64,000 nt of DNA from Opisthocomus hoazin (taxonomy: Eukaryota > Chordata > Aves > Opisthocomiformes > Opisthocomidae), in contig NC_134415.1 of the NCBI RefSeq assembly GCF_030867145.1, forward strand, positions 17,214,417-17,278,416, given 5' to 3'. The position numbers were made by a program, and so were the translations under genes. Of this stretch, positions 23,715 through 34,199 are shown piece after piece. Every line of letters starts with the position of its first letter. Position 1 is the first letter of the stretch. The notes beneath the pieces are model-generated. The model was not told the origin of the DNA, searched no databases, and was given only the letters and a program-made list of their open reading frames with translations.

Positions 23715-24790
23715 GCATCCTCACGTTTGTCCATTCTGGACAATGGATGGAAAAAAAAAAGACATTAAAAACTTTGATCTGCTTATTGTAACCTACCCAT
23801 TGTCTTCTCGCTTTACAGAGTAATGAGCTAACATTTTCTTCCATCTTGCTTTTAGTGGATGATTGAATTCTGTTACCTTTGTTGTCCTTTGCTAAATTAA
23901 TTTTAATTTTCCTGACCTTGTTTTACATGGCTATATTCCTACTCAACCTTAGACATCTAGTTTTGGTTTTACTTCTTGTAGTTCCTTTTTGTCTTGAAGG
24001 TCAATGACGAGAAGTCAGTGTCTTCCATTTCTGGTCTTTCTTCTGCATCTGCATTTCTGCCTTTAGCATTTTTTCTTTCGGAAACTACTAACCCCCTTGA
24101 AGTCCTTTTTTTCTTGGCATTTTCCCACAAGATACGATGTGTCAGTTTCCCAAGCTTATCAAAGTCTGCCTGTCTCAGACCCATTGGGTTGGTTTTTCTT
24201 CTCTTCTCCTGACCTGCCTCTCCAAGAACCATAAATCTACCTTATTTTGGTAACTCCCATCCACACTGCCTTCCACCTTTCTTACACTGATCATCCTTTG
24301 TGCTGAGATGCAAACCCAGAGGAACTTTTCCTTTACTCTCTTCTTGTGTCTTCTAAGTCCAAACAGAAGTTGTAATGAACCTATGCCATAAAGGTGCTGG
24401 AGAGGTTGCACACTGCTGAATTCACTTTTTCAATGAATGTCTCTGAATGTAGCTAAAAACTTCCACTTCCATAAGACCTGTTCTTCAGACGTCTCTGTTA
24501 GTTGCTCCCAAAGAGCCTCGTACACCACCGTATCTTCATGGATGGATGGCCTTTAATAGACTCCATAAACTCTGACAATGGTATCCTTTTTCCACCTTTG
24601 CAGACTTTCAGCAAGGCTAACTTCATCCATCTTCTGGATTTCAGAACAAGTTTATACCTGTGAGGCTCACAAAGTGACACCCATTTTCTCTCTCTGCTGT
24701 CCATTCTTCTCAAACATGCAGCATCCTTTTCTGTTAGCATTCCAGTCATAGAAGTGAACCATGTCTCCATTTTTTCAGTGAAGCTGTAAT
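23715..24790 (-). mobile_element. CR1 LINE, decayed: endonuclease end and linker up to the start of reverse transcriptase
   Basis: On the minus strand the translated pieces run in CR1 ORF2 order. First is an endonuclease segment near 24,640-24,750, reading DWNA.RKGC..F.KNGQQRERKWVSL and comparable to the usual 'DWN..I.GYKLFRKDRQGRRGGGVALYV'. Next, near 24,290-24,330, is a piece comparable to 'EGLV.DVKVGGSLG'. Then comes LRQADFDKL-KLTHRILWE (about 24,120-24,180), comparable to 'FRRADFGLFR.LV.RVPWE'. After it are VRKIKINLAKDNKGN..QSSTKSKMEENVSSL (about 23,820-23,925; usual 'AKAQLELNLAKDVKDNKKGFY.YINSKRKTRENVGPL') and a KVFNVFF piece (usual 'AEVLNAFFASVF'). Reading frames of 87, 78 and 90 codons survive but are offset from one another. 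The reverse transcriptase catalytic core that should follow is absent. Confidence 0.75.
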
Positions 24791-24794
24791 CTTG

Positions 24795-24860
24795 ATCCTA
24801 TATTATAACTCAGTTAGAATATAGAGAATGTTTATTAAACGCTGATTTCACCATGCTTCT
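24795..24860 (+). mobile_element. Short plus-strand CR1 reverse-transcriptase scrap / local duplicate
   Basis: Positions 24,815-24,839 match 25,601-25,625 at 24 of 25 bases (TAGAATAT[A/T]GAGAATGTTTATTAAA). The next bases, (C)GCTGATTTCACCA-G, still align with the FADDTK-coding part of CR1 (GCTGATGACACCAAG). The second copy lies in place within the CR1 at 25,530-26,400, so this one is either a duplicated piece of it or a second copy of the same subfamily. Confidence 0.5.
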
Positions 24861-25530
24861 TTCGTTACTATGCCAACATCTAAGACTGATGCACTATCCT
24901 CTTGTTTATTCTGTGGTGTCATGACGAATAGCCTTATCCTTCCTAGTTTTAAGGTCTTCCTCTAGTTTGTTGTGGGGTGTGTGTGAGCATATGCTGACCA
25001 TGTGGTTTTTACTCCCTGCACATTATCCTCATCCTGAAACATCGTCTCACAGGTAACAAAGTTCTTTTGTGAGGTTCAAACATTATATTTTTGTGTGTAC
25101 TTGTGCATAGGACACTACTCTGAAATCTTTCAACCCACCAGTTGCTCACAGGAATCAGGAATAGTGACTCTTTCTTTAAATTAAAAGCAGTTGCCTTAAA
25201 AATAGATTTGTCTCAGCTCAAGAATGAGGTTTTAATAATAGCGATGAGCTGAGGAAATATATACACCACTAGGAGTAAGTGAAGACGAGGGAGAAAAGTG
25301 CCTATCTTACTAAGCAGCATTTAATCTATTTCCTTTTGACTGGAAAGACATACAGCTCTTTTGAGTCCTTAAGTGGGAAGGGGATATAGCGTGCCATGCC
25401 AGCAGGAATGCTCACTTCATCTACATGCAAGAGTTTTTCCTAACCTTGGTGACCACACAGCCCAGACCCAAAGTTCTCAGCAGAAACACAAATGGAGGGA
25501 ATTGTCAGTCATGGGAATGCTTCAACACAT
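24860..25530. other. Spacer between opposed CR1 copies
   Basis: No family was recognised. A 9-bp perfect inverted repeat, CTCAGCTCA (25,212-25,220) / TGAGCTGAG (25,245-25,253), has a 24-nt spacer. The rest is moderately AT-rich, and part may be CR1 sequence decayed beyond recognition. Confidence 0.4.
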
Positions 25531-26400
25531 TCTGCGTTGCCCAGAAATGTAAGAGACCATCTGGAATTAGTGTTGAATATTTTTGCTAATGACCTCATGA
25601 TAGAATATTGAGAATGTTTATTAAATTTACAGATGACACCAGGCAGGAATTACTTGTGAGTCTTATAGAGGACAGGATTAGAATTCAAAATGATATTGCC
25701 AAACTGGAAGAATGGTCTGAAAAAAAACCAGAATGCAATTCATCAGGGACACACGCAACACATACACTTAGGCAGGAATAATCAGCAGCATGAGCCCATA
25801 ATGAGGAACAATTTTCAGAAAGTTTGCAGAAAAGGACAGGGAAGAACTCTGGTGGATCACAGAAGAAGTTGTCAAATGAGCCAACCATGTCATACTTCTG
25901 TGAAAATGTCAGCTATTATCCTGGGATATATGAGTGGTAGCAGATCTTGGATGATACTGTCTACTCAGCACTGAGAGGGCCTCAGGGGGAGTACACGGTC
26001 CAGTCTCAGGCACTACACTTCTGAAAAGATATGGGGTGTTTGGAGGAAGGCAGGACAGGAGCAACATAATAGTGCAGAGTAGTAGAAAAATGGGAACTGC
26101 AGAAGTTTGCACGGAGGCTGTTTAACAGTGGAAGAGATGTGAAATAACCTTCAGGTAAAAAAAGCTTCTATAGAGAGGAAGGAAATGTCCTGTGCTCTCA
26201 GTCTGAGAACTAAAAGACATAAATGCAGCAGGAAAAATGCAGATCAGGCATGACTAGGAAAACTTTCCTCATGGTCAGAGGAGTGGCACACTGGAAGGAG
26301 TTTTCTGGGAAAGAGATCTTTAGCCTGGAAAGCCTTTTGGCATGCATCTTTGTTTAAGGTGAATTGCAGGTACAGACAGCTTTGGGCAGCCTCTCCAAAA
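25530..26400 (+). mobile_element. CR1 LINE, decayed: reverse transcriptase F-x-DD region to ORF2 C-terminus
   Basis: The order of conserved pieces is that of CR1 ORF2. NIFANDL (about 25,575-25,596) is comparable to the usual 'NIFINDL'. KFTDDT (25,623-25,640) is the catalytic FADDT box with both aspartates kept. It is followed by RIQNDIAKLEEWSEK (about 25,680-25,725; usual 'RIQNDLDKLEKW'). A broken 'LGRNN' piece follows (about 25,770-25,785). Further on are remnants comparable to 'HFFTVRVTEHWHRLPREVV' and then 'LEIFKSHL' (about 26,265-26,340). At least four frame changes and several stops show a long-dead copy. The 5' two-thirds of ORF2 and ORF1 are missing, as is normal for 5'-truncated CR1. 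Confidence 0.8.
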
Positions 26401-28040
26401 GGTTTGGCTAGCTGAATGCAGAACTCTGGGCTATGAACCACAGAGGTAAAGTCAATATTTAAAACAAAGAAGCTTAAGGGAGTTTTCCACTTGCATCCTG
26501 CCTTGAATCTAAGTAACCTTTGGCCATGCACTGTCTTTAAAAAACCCAGAGATTGTTCCTGTGTTCTCAAAATCGGCATTCCCTCTGCACTAGGAGTCTG
26601 TTGTTCTCTGTCACTTGGGGATGTGTGACGATGTCTTGCTTGACAGCTCCTGAATGCCTCAGGTATGCCTGAGTAGAAGACACCCGATGGGCTGCAGCTG
26701 ACCAGGGCAGACCACAGCTTTCCCCTCTCTCCCTGAAATGCTGATGTGAGCAGGGTGCAGGGCAGGTGTGAGACACAGGGCAGCATATCATCTCCTGCTT
26801 CCACCTGTGTGTACACACACAGGACCCTCATTTCATGGTCCTGCTCCCTTTCTGTCTCCAGGTGGACTGAGAAAGCAGGGGGTCAGTGCAGGGTGCAGAG
26901 GACCTTGTCCCCGATGCTGAGGGACCATCTTTTCCTATGCCTTACCCAGCGTGGGAGGCAACAAGTATAGCTAATACTACCCTGCCAGCCAGGCACACTG
27001 CAGGGAAGGTCATAGTCTTTCATGTTCTTGGGAGTCAAGGGAGTAAGCAGTCGCCTGATCACCTTTAACTGGGTAAGACCTGGATTTAGGGCACTGGTGA
27101 TGCAGAGATGGTGCCTTCCCAAAGGGAGTTTAGATTTGCCATTCTTCCATTCATTATCACCTCTGTATTGGTTCTGTTTGGCTTTCAATGATGTTCCAAG
27201 TAAGTAATTTTAAACTCCTATGATTCACATGATCCCTGACTAATGGTGCCCACAATGGAAAATTATAGGCATTTCATGACGAAAAACATATTTAGTGCTA
27301 GTAGTATCCATATGTAATAGGGATTCATGGGAATAAAGCAGTGAAAAGCAATACACTGGTAAAAGTAGGAAATGAAGCCTCTAGAGTGAGACTTTTTCAC
27401 ATGACATTTAAAGGACATGCTAGAAATATTTTGGTGGGGATCAAATAGCACTGTTCTCCACATTTAGGTTTGATGTTTGATCTTTCTTCTTGGTCAGGTT
27501 CTACAGAGAAAAACCACACACATGCACAAAACATCTTCTGTTTACCTCCTGGTTTTGTACTGGGACTCCTCCTCCCCCTTCAGCGCCAGCCCCTCCCTGG
27601 TTCCACATCACCATGGGGTTATTAATCAGTTGTGATATCCACATGACCTCCAGTTTCAGCTCTCTTTGGTCCCTCTACTCCACTAGCTGAACTATTTCTA
27701 ATTGGCTAATCAGCTTATCCGGTTTGGCCCTTGATGCAAACCAGGTCTAGACATGATCTATTCCTGGGAGGCCCCTGGGTTCAAGGGGCCAATCTCACAC
27801 CCTGTCCATCACTATTGTCAGCACGGTACCCTATCTCAAAGACATGCCAATGAACATTAGTGAGAGATTAAAATGACAGCCTTGGTTTTCTTACATGCCT
27901 TTTAATCATCGTAACATGCAGTCTAATGTTTCACTCTGTCTTCCTTTCCCTGCAAGAGCATGTTCTCAAGGAAGAAACCAGGAGGGACGAGAGCGGGTCA
28001 AAGACCACAGCAGGGTGAAAGCAGTGGAAAGGAATTAAAA
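26400..28040. other. Single-copy non-coding stretch, no gene recognised
   Basis: A 195-codon minus-strand open frame (26,244-26,831) starts here and runs leftward into the CR1 copy. It has no recognisable domain and is read antisense to the LINE remnant, so it is treated as chance. No other structure was seen. Confidence 0.5.
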
Positions 28041-28049
28041 TGGAGGGTG

Positions 28050-28068
28050 GGGGAGGAGGAGGAGGAGG
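28050..28068 (+). repeat. (GGA)n microsatellite
   Basis: A purine-only GGA run of about six units within a G-rich patch (28,041-28,070). Confidence 0.8.
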
Positions 28069-28069
28069 C

Positions 28070-31000
28070 AAGAGACAAAAACCAAGTCAGAATCTGGCAG
28101 CCAGACGCAGAGCGACAAGGCTAGAATTTCAATTCCTTCGTGTGGCTCCCGTGGGCTGACATCTTATAGGTACTGCTCACTGCCACACTGGTGTGTCACC
28201 AACATGTGCCAACAATTGTGCCCACAGAAGGCTGCCCAATATCTATAGCCACACACCTGAAAGGTGATTTTCACAAATGCTGCACACCTCTACTTGTCCT
28301 GGGAAGAGCTGGGAGGCTTGGCTACTCTGAAAAACAGTCTTTATTGAAGTGCCTGCATACGGATTTAGTAGCTAACTTTTAGACCTTTGGGTTTCTGAAA
28401 AGGTCTTAACCTGGTCACTTAGCTGCAACTTTATGCAGTTACTGGCCATTTAGACAAATGACAATCAAAGGGCTCCACGCAATAGGATCATGTCTGAATT
28501 CCTTCTTGGTCTCTCCGGCAGTGAATTGTTGGTGGCTCTTCTTAAACAAAGACCCATTCTCTGCAAAGATGTGTCAGTGTAAAAGGCGGATGCTCCTGTG
28601 TGAATATCTGCTACACAGGCAGGCATAAAGGAGGTCTCCTCATGCCCAGTTGGAGAGCTGTGTTAACAGCATGCACAACCAAAGTTAATGACCTCACTTG
28701 TCCAAGACTTTCTTGTGCTCGGCCAGCTCTGAATGCAGACAGAACAAGTTCATACCTGCCTGCAAAATACCATATGGACATCATCTGTAACAAACTTGCT
28801 CAGATGGTTCATTTCTAAGGGGCATTAGAACTTTTCCTAGATGTATGTGGCTTTTTCCTCTCACAGTCATGCTTTCACTGAAAATTTTAGCTAATGTAAT
28901 ATCAACTCCTTAGCTTTTCAGCTCCTTGGTCCAAAACTATTTGGCTGGTGGGATGTGTGAATTCCTTTAGCCAACCAGTGGAGCATGTAATTAGCTCTAT
29001 ATGCACGAATGAATTACGCATATGTTTTGCTATGTGGCTTCAGCTGGTAACTAAGCATGAGAAGTTTCCAGTTAGAAAAGGAAACCGGTGAGAAAGTTAG
29101 GAAAGTCTGTGAAGTGGGTAGTGCACAGATGTCTGGTTTTCCTTGCTCCTGTTCTGCTACCTACCTGATTCTGCCTGCATCCTCATTTTCATGCTGTGTG
29201 TTCCATGGGATACATGTGCTTCAGTGGGTGCTGTGAGCACCTGCAGGACGTGCTCTGTTTCCTGTGCCTCACATTCTGCTTTCAGGGAGCACCAAGTTTG
29301 GGTGACATTTCCTGATCCAGTAAGGATTAAGTTTGCTCAGTTGCAGAGATTAGCATGAGTCCTGCTTACCTATCACAGCCTGCCTAAGCAGGAGGTGGAA
29401 ACAGAGCCTCTCAATCACACCTGGCCAATTTACGAAGTTACAATTCCTTGGCTGAGATGAGCTATCCGGCTGTATGTGCACTGCTGAGGCTGTTACAATA
29501 CACATTCAAATGGGTCTGCTTGAACCACTTCACAGTCCAGCTACGTCATGTACTTGCAGACAGTTTATTGCAAGGGCAGCTGTCTTACTGAACAGTTGCA
29601 CTGCTTTGCTGCTTTTTGACGTCTGTTCAGCATTTCTTTAAGGATGCGAGCCTTAAGTCATGTCAGACTTGAGGGGAGTTTCATATCTGGCAGTCTTTTC
29701 TCAGTCTTTTTAAGAGTGCAGAAATCGACTCATGTCGAGTTGGCCTTCTCTGAACTAGGGGAATGTAACCCTGCTGGTAGCGCCATAATAGTATTTGTAT
29801 AGCAAGTTAAAGTACAGAGTTCAGAGGGGGTTTTTTTACATTTCTGGGTGGAGAAAAATTATTAGAATGTTTTGCATAAGCAGAAATTACCCTGTCCATT
29901 TCAGTGCTCGATTTTTGTAATGCACCCTGGCACGCCAGAGCTATTAGATCTTAGTATAAATAATACCCTAATACATAGACTTTCCTCCCGTTAAAATCCA
30001 TTCTGCTCTTTAAAACAATGCCATGCCCAGATGGAGTAGGATGGATAGAAAGTAATATCTGCAAGAGAGGATCTTTTAGCAGACTATCAGATCTCACCCA
30101 ATTTCATGGTGAAAGTAAACCAGAAGTGGATTCAATGTAAATGCTGTTGTCTTTCACCAGTGGTTCATACCAAACTGCTGCATCCAAACTAACACTGCCT
30201 GAAGTCAGCAGAAGTCTTTGCACCATCTCTCCGGTCCTCAGGCATCCACAGGAAAGCTATCCATCTCGGCAGCACACTCGTCGTGTCTCCCTTTGGCCTC
30301 CCTCTGATTTTGCAGACAAGGCCACACATTCTGCAGATAGAGAAATGCTGAACAGCAAGCATTTCGGCCTCTTACAGATGTGGTTAAATTATCTTAATGT
30401 ACTTAAACAAAGTGCAATGTCAAAGTAGCATAAATACCATATTTCAGCAAAATGGCTGCTTCTCCAGTGTTCTGCTTGCCGAGGCCAAATGAAATATCTC
30501 TCACTGTTTATTCACAAAATTCTTTCTTACCCACTGAATTTTCATATTGCTGGGCTGGGCCAAATAATAAGTTTCCTTTTAAAATAGAAAAATCACTAGT
30601 GCATTCCAATAGGCTTTTCATGTTAAGTTAGAAACCCTTGGGAGTGCAGTGTGATTAGCCTATTTTGTTTCCAATTATTGCTGATTGGAGCCTACCTGTG
30701 GGGAAACTCTGAAAGGCACAGAAAGAGCCAACTGTACACACCGAGACATTTACAGAGCAGCTAAAGGAGGAAGTTTGAAATGTATGGTAGCCATTTGGTA
30801 TATCAGTGGCATTTCTAGACTTTAAACAGGATGCCCTTTGTGTTAGGGAACCACACCTGCACCACCATCAGAAATTAACAGGCAATTTCTTGGCAGTATT
30901 TGTGGACATTTCAGTTGTCCATTAGGATGATATAAGACTAGAGGAGACTTTTTTTATTTTTAAATCAGCTTTAGTTGAACAGTGATCTCTTCTTCTTAAA

Positions 31001-31460
31001 GTAATCCCGTTTTGTTGGGAAACTTGTAAGTCTCCTCAAATGTCAGGACAAGGAGTAAAGAAATGACAGAGGCTCCCAAAAGTATAAATCCTCCTCCATC
31101 AGTCAAGTCTCTTCTGTGAATGAGTTAACTTTAAAAGAATCGTATTACTAAGTATTTTATCAAAGCAAACATTTAATCAAAGTGAAAGGAAGAGATACTA
31201 GTCCCCTTCTGGAAGGGGATGGAGACTGCCAAGATGTGTTTTAATTGCTTAAGAAAACAAACTGTGTCAAACACTGGGTTTTAAGCAAGCAGATGCTCAT
31301 TTATCATTTGTTTTGTCTGTGCGTGCGCTTGGGATCCTGCCGAATGCAAGTTTTCTGAAATGGAAATGACCATATGGCCAATACCTTAAAAATTAATTCA
31401 ACATGCCCTGCCTCTCGTGTGCAATGGGTTCCTTTAATGCTGCTTTTCTTCTTCTTTTTT
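28070..31460. other. Single-copy non-coding stretch, no gene recognised
   Basis: No gene or clear repeat family. A short hairpin, TCCCCTTC-TG-GAAGGGGA, lies near 31,202-31,219. A possible scrap of the amniote palindromic family near 30,193-30,225 is too weak to call. AT-rich from 30,880 to 31,200. Confidence 0.5.
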
Positions 31461-31465
31461 TACAG

Positions 31466-31905
31466 CGTTGGACAATGGAAGCAGAACAACTGCCTTTGTG
31501 GGAGTCCAGTTCATTGCAGAGGCAGCCTATGACCAGTGCTGTATGCTACTGATGGAGTTTGGACACTTTGCAAAGGCCGTGCTTTCACAGCCACACTTCT
31601 TTTAGAGGTTATCTCACCAAAAAAAGCTTTGCTACTGTTTTAACCCTAGCCTTCCTATAGACTTCCCAAATGGGCCCCTAGAACATGCGAGAGGGCCCAC
31701 AAGTGTTCTGCAGCTGCCCCAGAGCTGTGCTGGAATGCTCTGGGCTGAGAGACGGGTGTTTGGCCTGCCACAGATGTCCAGGGATGACAGGGGTTCACTC
31801 TTCCCAAAATACCCAGGGGAAGAAGGCTGGGAGGATCCTGAGAAGCCACCAGCAGGACTGGGTCCGGCTGTGCTGACCAGTGAGAGAAGTGAAAGTGAAA
31901 ATAAA
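31466..31905 (+). other. Candidate 3'-terminal exon (weak, unverified)
   Basis: A long pyrimidine tract ends in TTTTTTTACAG at 31,465, a strong acceptor-like sequence. From 31,466 one frame stays open for 45 codons to a TAG at 31,603-31,605. An AATAAA signal lies at 31,899-31,904, followed by a T-rich tract. Together these resemble a terminal exon with a 3' UTR of about 300 bases. The peptide (starting LDNGSRTTAFVGVQF) matches nothing I recognise and no upstream exon was found, so a long non-coding RNA or chance are both possible. Confidence 0.2.
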
Positions 31906-31909
31906 GGGG

Positions 31910-33730
31910 ATGTCTCTCGTATCCCTTTCTTTGCTCAGCATTACTTCCATTGAGCATGGACAATTCCTCACTAGGTATTGTGGGTTATCCTCATACCCCA
32001 CAGAACAGCTAAAGCTTACTGAATAAGGAAAACATGAGCAAGCAAAAGAGAGTAACTTTATAAGCCCAAATTCTCCTAATGTGCAGGTACAATTGCCCAG
32101 TCACTAGAGATTTGCATGGTAAAGACTGCTTCAGTTTCAGAAGAATTTCATTTTTGCTTGTTTGAGAGCAAAACTAATGCAAGTGCAATTATGATCCCAG
32201 GTCCTGATGCAGAAAAAAGACACCAGTCCAGTTAAACCCAACCAATGACCACATACGTCACTGGAGACCGTAGCTTTCACCTTCCTCGTAAAGACTCAAG
32301 TGGCAGTCAAGAACCTGAAATGTAGCTCAGTGACATCATTTATAGGTACCCACCTTGTCTTATCCAGTTCTGCTGTGCTTTAAAAGGATGTTTCCTGGGT
32401 CAGCAGAGTATGAGCTTGTCTGCCTGTATCATCCCTGTCCTGCCCCCTCTGCTGCCTTGTTCCCCTGCCTCCCCTCTGCTAGCAGTCACAACTCACCCAC
32501 TCCTCAGCAAAGAGCTGCCCTACAAGCGGCTCTACAAGCAAGAAGTGACACTGGCAGGCATTAGGGCTGAACGCTATCAGCGTGGTGTACCATATATCAT
32601 CACAGTGACTGGCATCTTTGACACCTCATAAAGCCTTCCTTGAAACAGTAGCATCTGAGAAGGATCCTGTGCTGACGCAAACAGCAACAACAGAGGCACG
32701 TGAAGTCTGCATATACAGCTAGCAGTTGTGATGCTCTATATTATTAGATGCCACAATAGTAGTTAACCGTAAATATCATGCACCCTGCAGGTAACACACC
32801 TGCTTACCTGGGCTTGAGCCCTCGGTTAAGGGCAGCAGGGTTAACAGCAAAGCAAAGAGGCCAGCGACTGTGTTTCAGCTCTCCCCTTGCCTGCTTCCAG
32901 AGGGGGTAAGCCTCAGTTTCTGCAGATCCAAGTGTCTGAAGAAGTAGTTACTGTCTCAAATGCTCCCAGTCTATCAGGGCACAGACCAGACACTTGCCTT
33001 CTAAACAGCATTGAAAACCCTCACTGTGGCTGCCCATGAGGAAATTGGTTGTATTGGTCCTGATACTGTCCTCTGCAAGTAAAGGCATATTGATACTTCT
33101 TATGTTACTCACTTTTCTTCTTCTTTTTCATTTTTTTAGTGGGAGTTTTAGATTTGATTGACCATTGTAACTTTGGAAAGCAACTCATTTAGGTATGGCT
33201 CCATGCCACATCTCAGCAAATGCCTTTTGAACTGCAACCTGCTCTAAGGAAACTGTATTTGTAATTTGAATTATCTGCAAATCACATTCTTATGTCTGAT
33301 CTTTTTATTTTTTGATGATATCATCTTTGCGTCAGCACTCAGGAAGGTTAGCTGACTGACAGGGATGGTAAGTGCAGCCCATCGTTAGAAACACAGGCTG
33401 TGCTTGGTGCCAGTCTCTAGGAAACCTTTCCTAACGCCTTTAGCTCTTCTTCCCTTGCTTTCTGTGATAGTTACTCTGTTGAATATCTGTCTGTTCTGCT
33501 CCTCAGAAAGGACTTGATTTTTCAGCCAAGGGGGGATAGATCTGGGAAATAGAGGCTGGAGATGTCAAAACTGACAGCCAAACCTCATCAACATTTCTAG
33601 GAGGAAATCTAGATCTACCCAAGGAACAGCTCACTCACAGAAGAACAAAGATGAATTCACGGAGAAATATTTTAATAACATTATGAACTACTGTTTGTTT
33701 CAAAAGTCAGTAGCAAGTGCCTGGATAGAT
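31910..33730. other. Single-copy non-coding stretch, no gene recognised
   Basis: No repeat family or gene was recognised. The largest plus-strand open frames (69 and 73 codons, 32,355-32,631) overlap one another in different phases. Confidence 0.55.
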
Positions 33731-33735
33731 GCTAA

Positions 33736-33780
33736 ATTTTTATTTTATATAAATAAATTTTATTTTAATTTATATTATAG
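33736..33780. repeat. AT-rich low-complexity tract
   Basis: About 45 bp built almost entirely of ATTTTA and TATAAA words with a single G at the end. Confidence 0.85.
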
Positions 33781-33989
33781 ACTTATGTATTAGTGAGTAA
33801 CTGCTCTTATGGCCCTGCCTGGAAAAAATATGGAGGCCACCAAGCTTTGCGCTATCATGCTGCCACTGGTACAAGGAGACTGTAAAGGTCAGTGGTGTCC
33901 CTTTGCCAGTGGAGTGGCACACCTGTTTTGGGAACTTCAGTGCCCTTGCGCGGGACAGAACGTCCCTCAGGCGCAGCTGAGCACTTGAC

Positions 33990-34195
33990 ATCTGATGATC
34001 TCAAAGCACTTTGCAAAAAAGCAAGTGAGTTAATCTTTCACATTGCCTAAATATGGAGCTGGTCCATGGAGAAGTGTCCTGTTCAACTGTCCATGAATCA
34101 ACGACTGAGCTGAGAATAGGATCCAGGTCTCCTACTGGCTTCCTAACGTCTTCTGTGCATGCCAGACCATACGCTCGCCTCGGCAGCTCGCCATT
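33990..34195 (-). mobile_element. MIR-family SINE, decayed, reverse orientation
   Basis: In plus-strand order the segment carries the reverse-complement MIR landmarks. ATCTCAAAGCACTTTGCAAA (33,999-34,018) is the L2-like tail. Decayed CORE sequence follows. GAGCTGAGAATAGGATCCAGGTCTCCTACTGGCTTCCTA (about 34,107-34,146) corresponds to 'GAGCCGGGAATCGAACCCAGGTCTCCTGACTCCCA'. The final ...CCAGACCATACGCTCGCCTC corresponds to 'CCACTAGACCATGCTGCCTC'. At about 200 bp this is close to full length, which is unusual for such an old element in a bird. Confidence 0.75.
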
Positions 34196-34199
34196 TCTC

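Noticed and set aside
26244..26831. 195-codon minus-strand open frame
   Set aside because: Its 3' part is the antisense of a decayed CR1 copy and the rest matches nothing; treated as chance.
30191..30225. CTGAAGTCAGCAGAAGTCTTTGC as another copy of the amniote palindromic family
   Set aside because: Only about 20 bases resemble the family and the arms are missing; too short to call.
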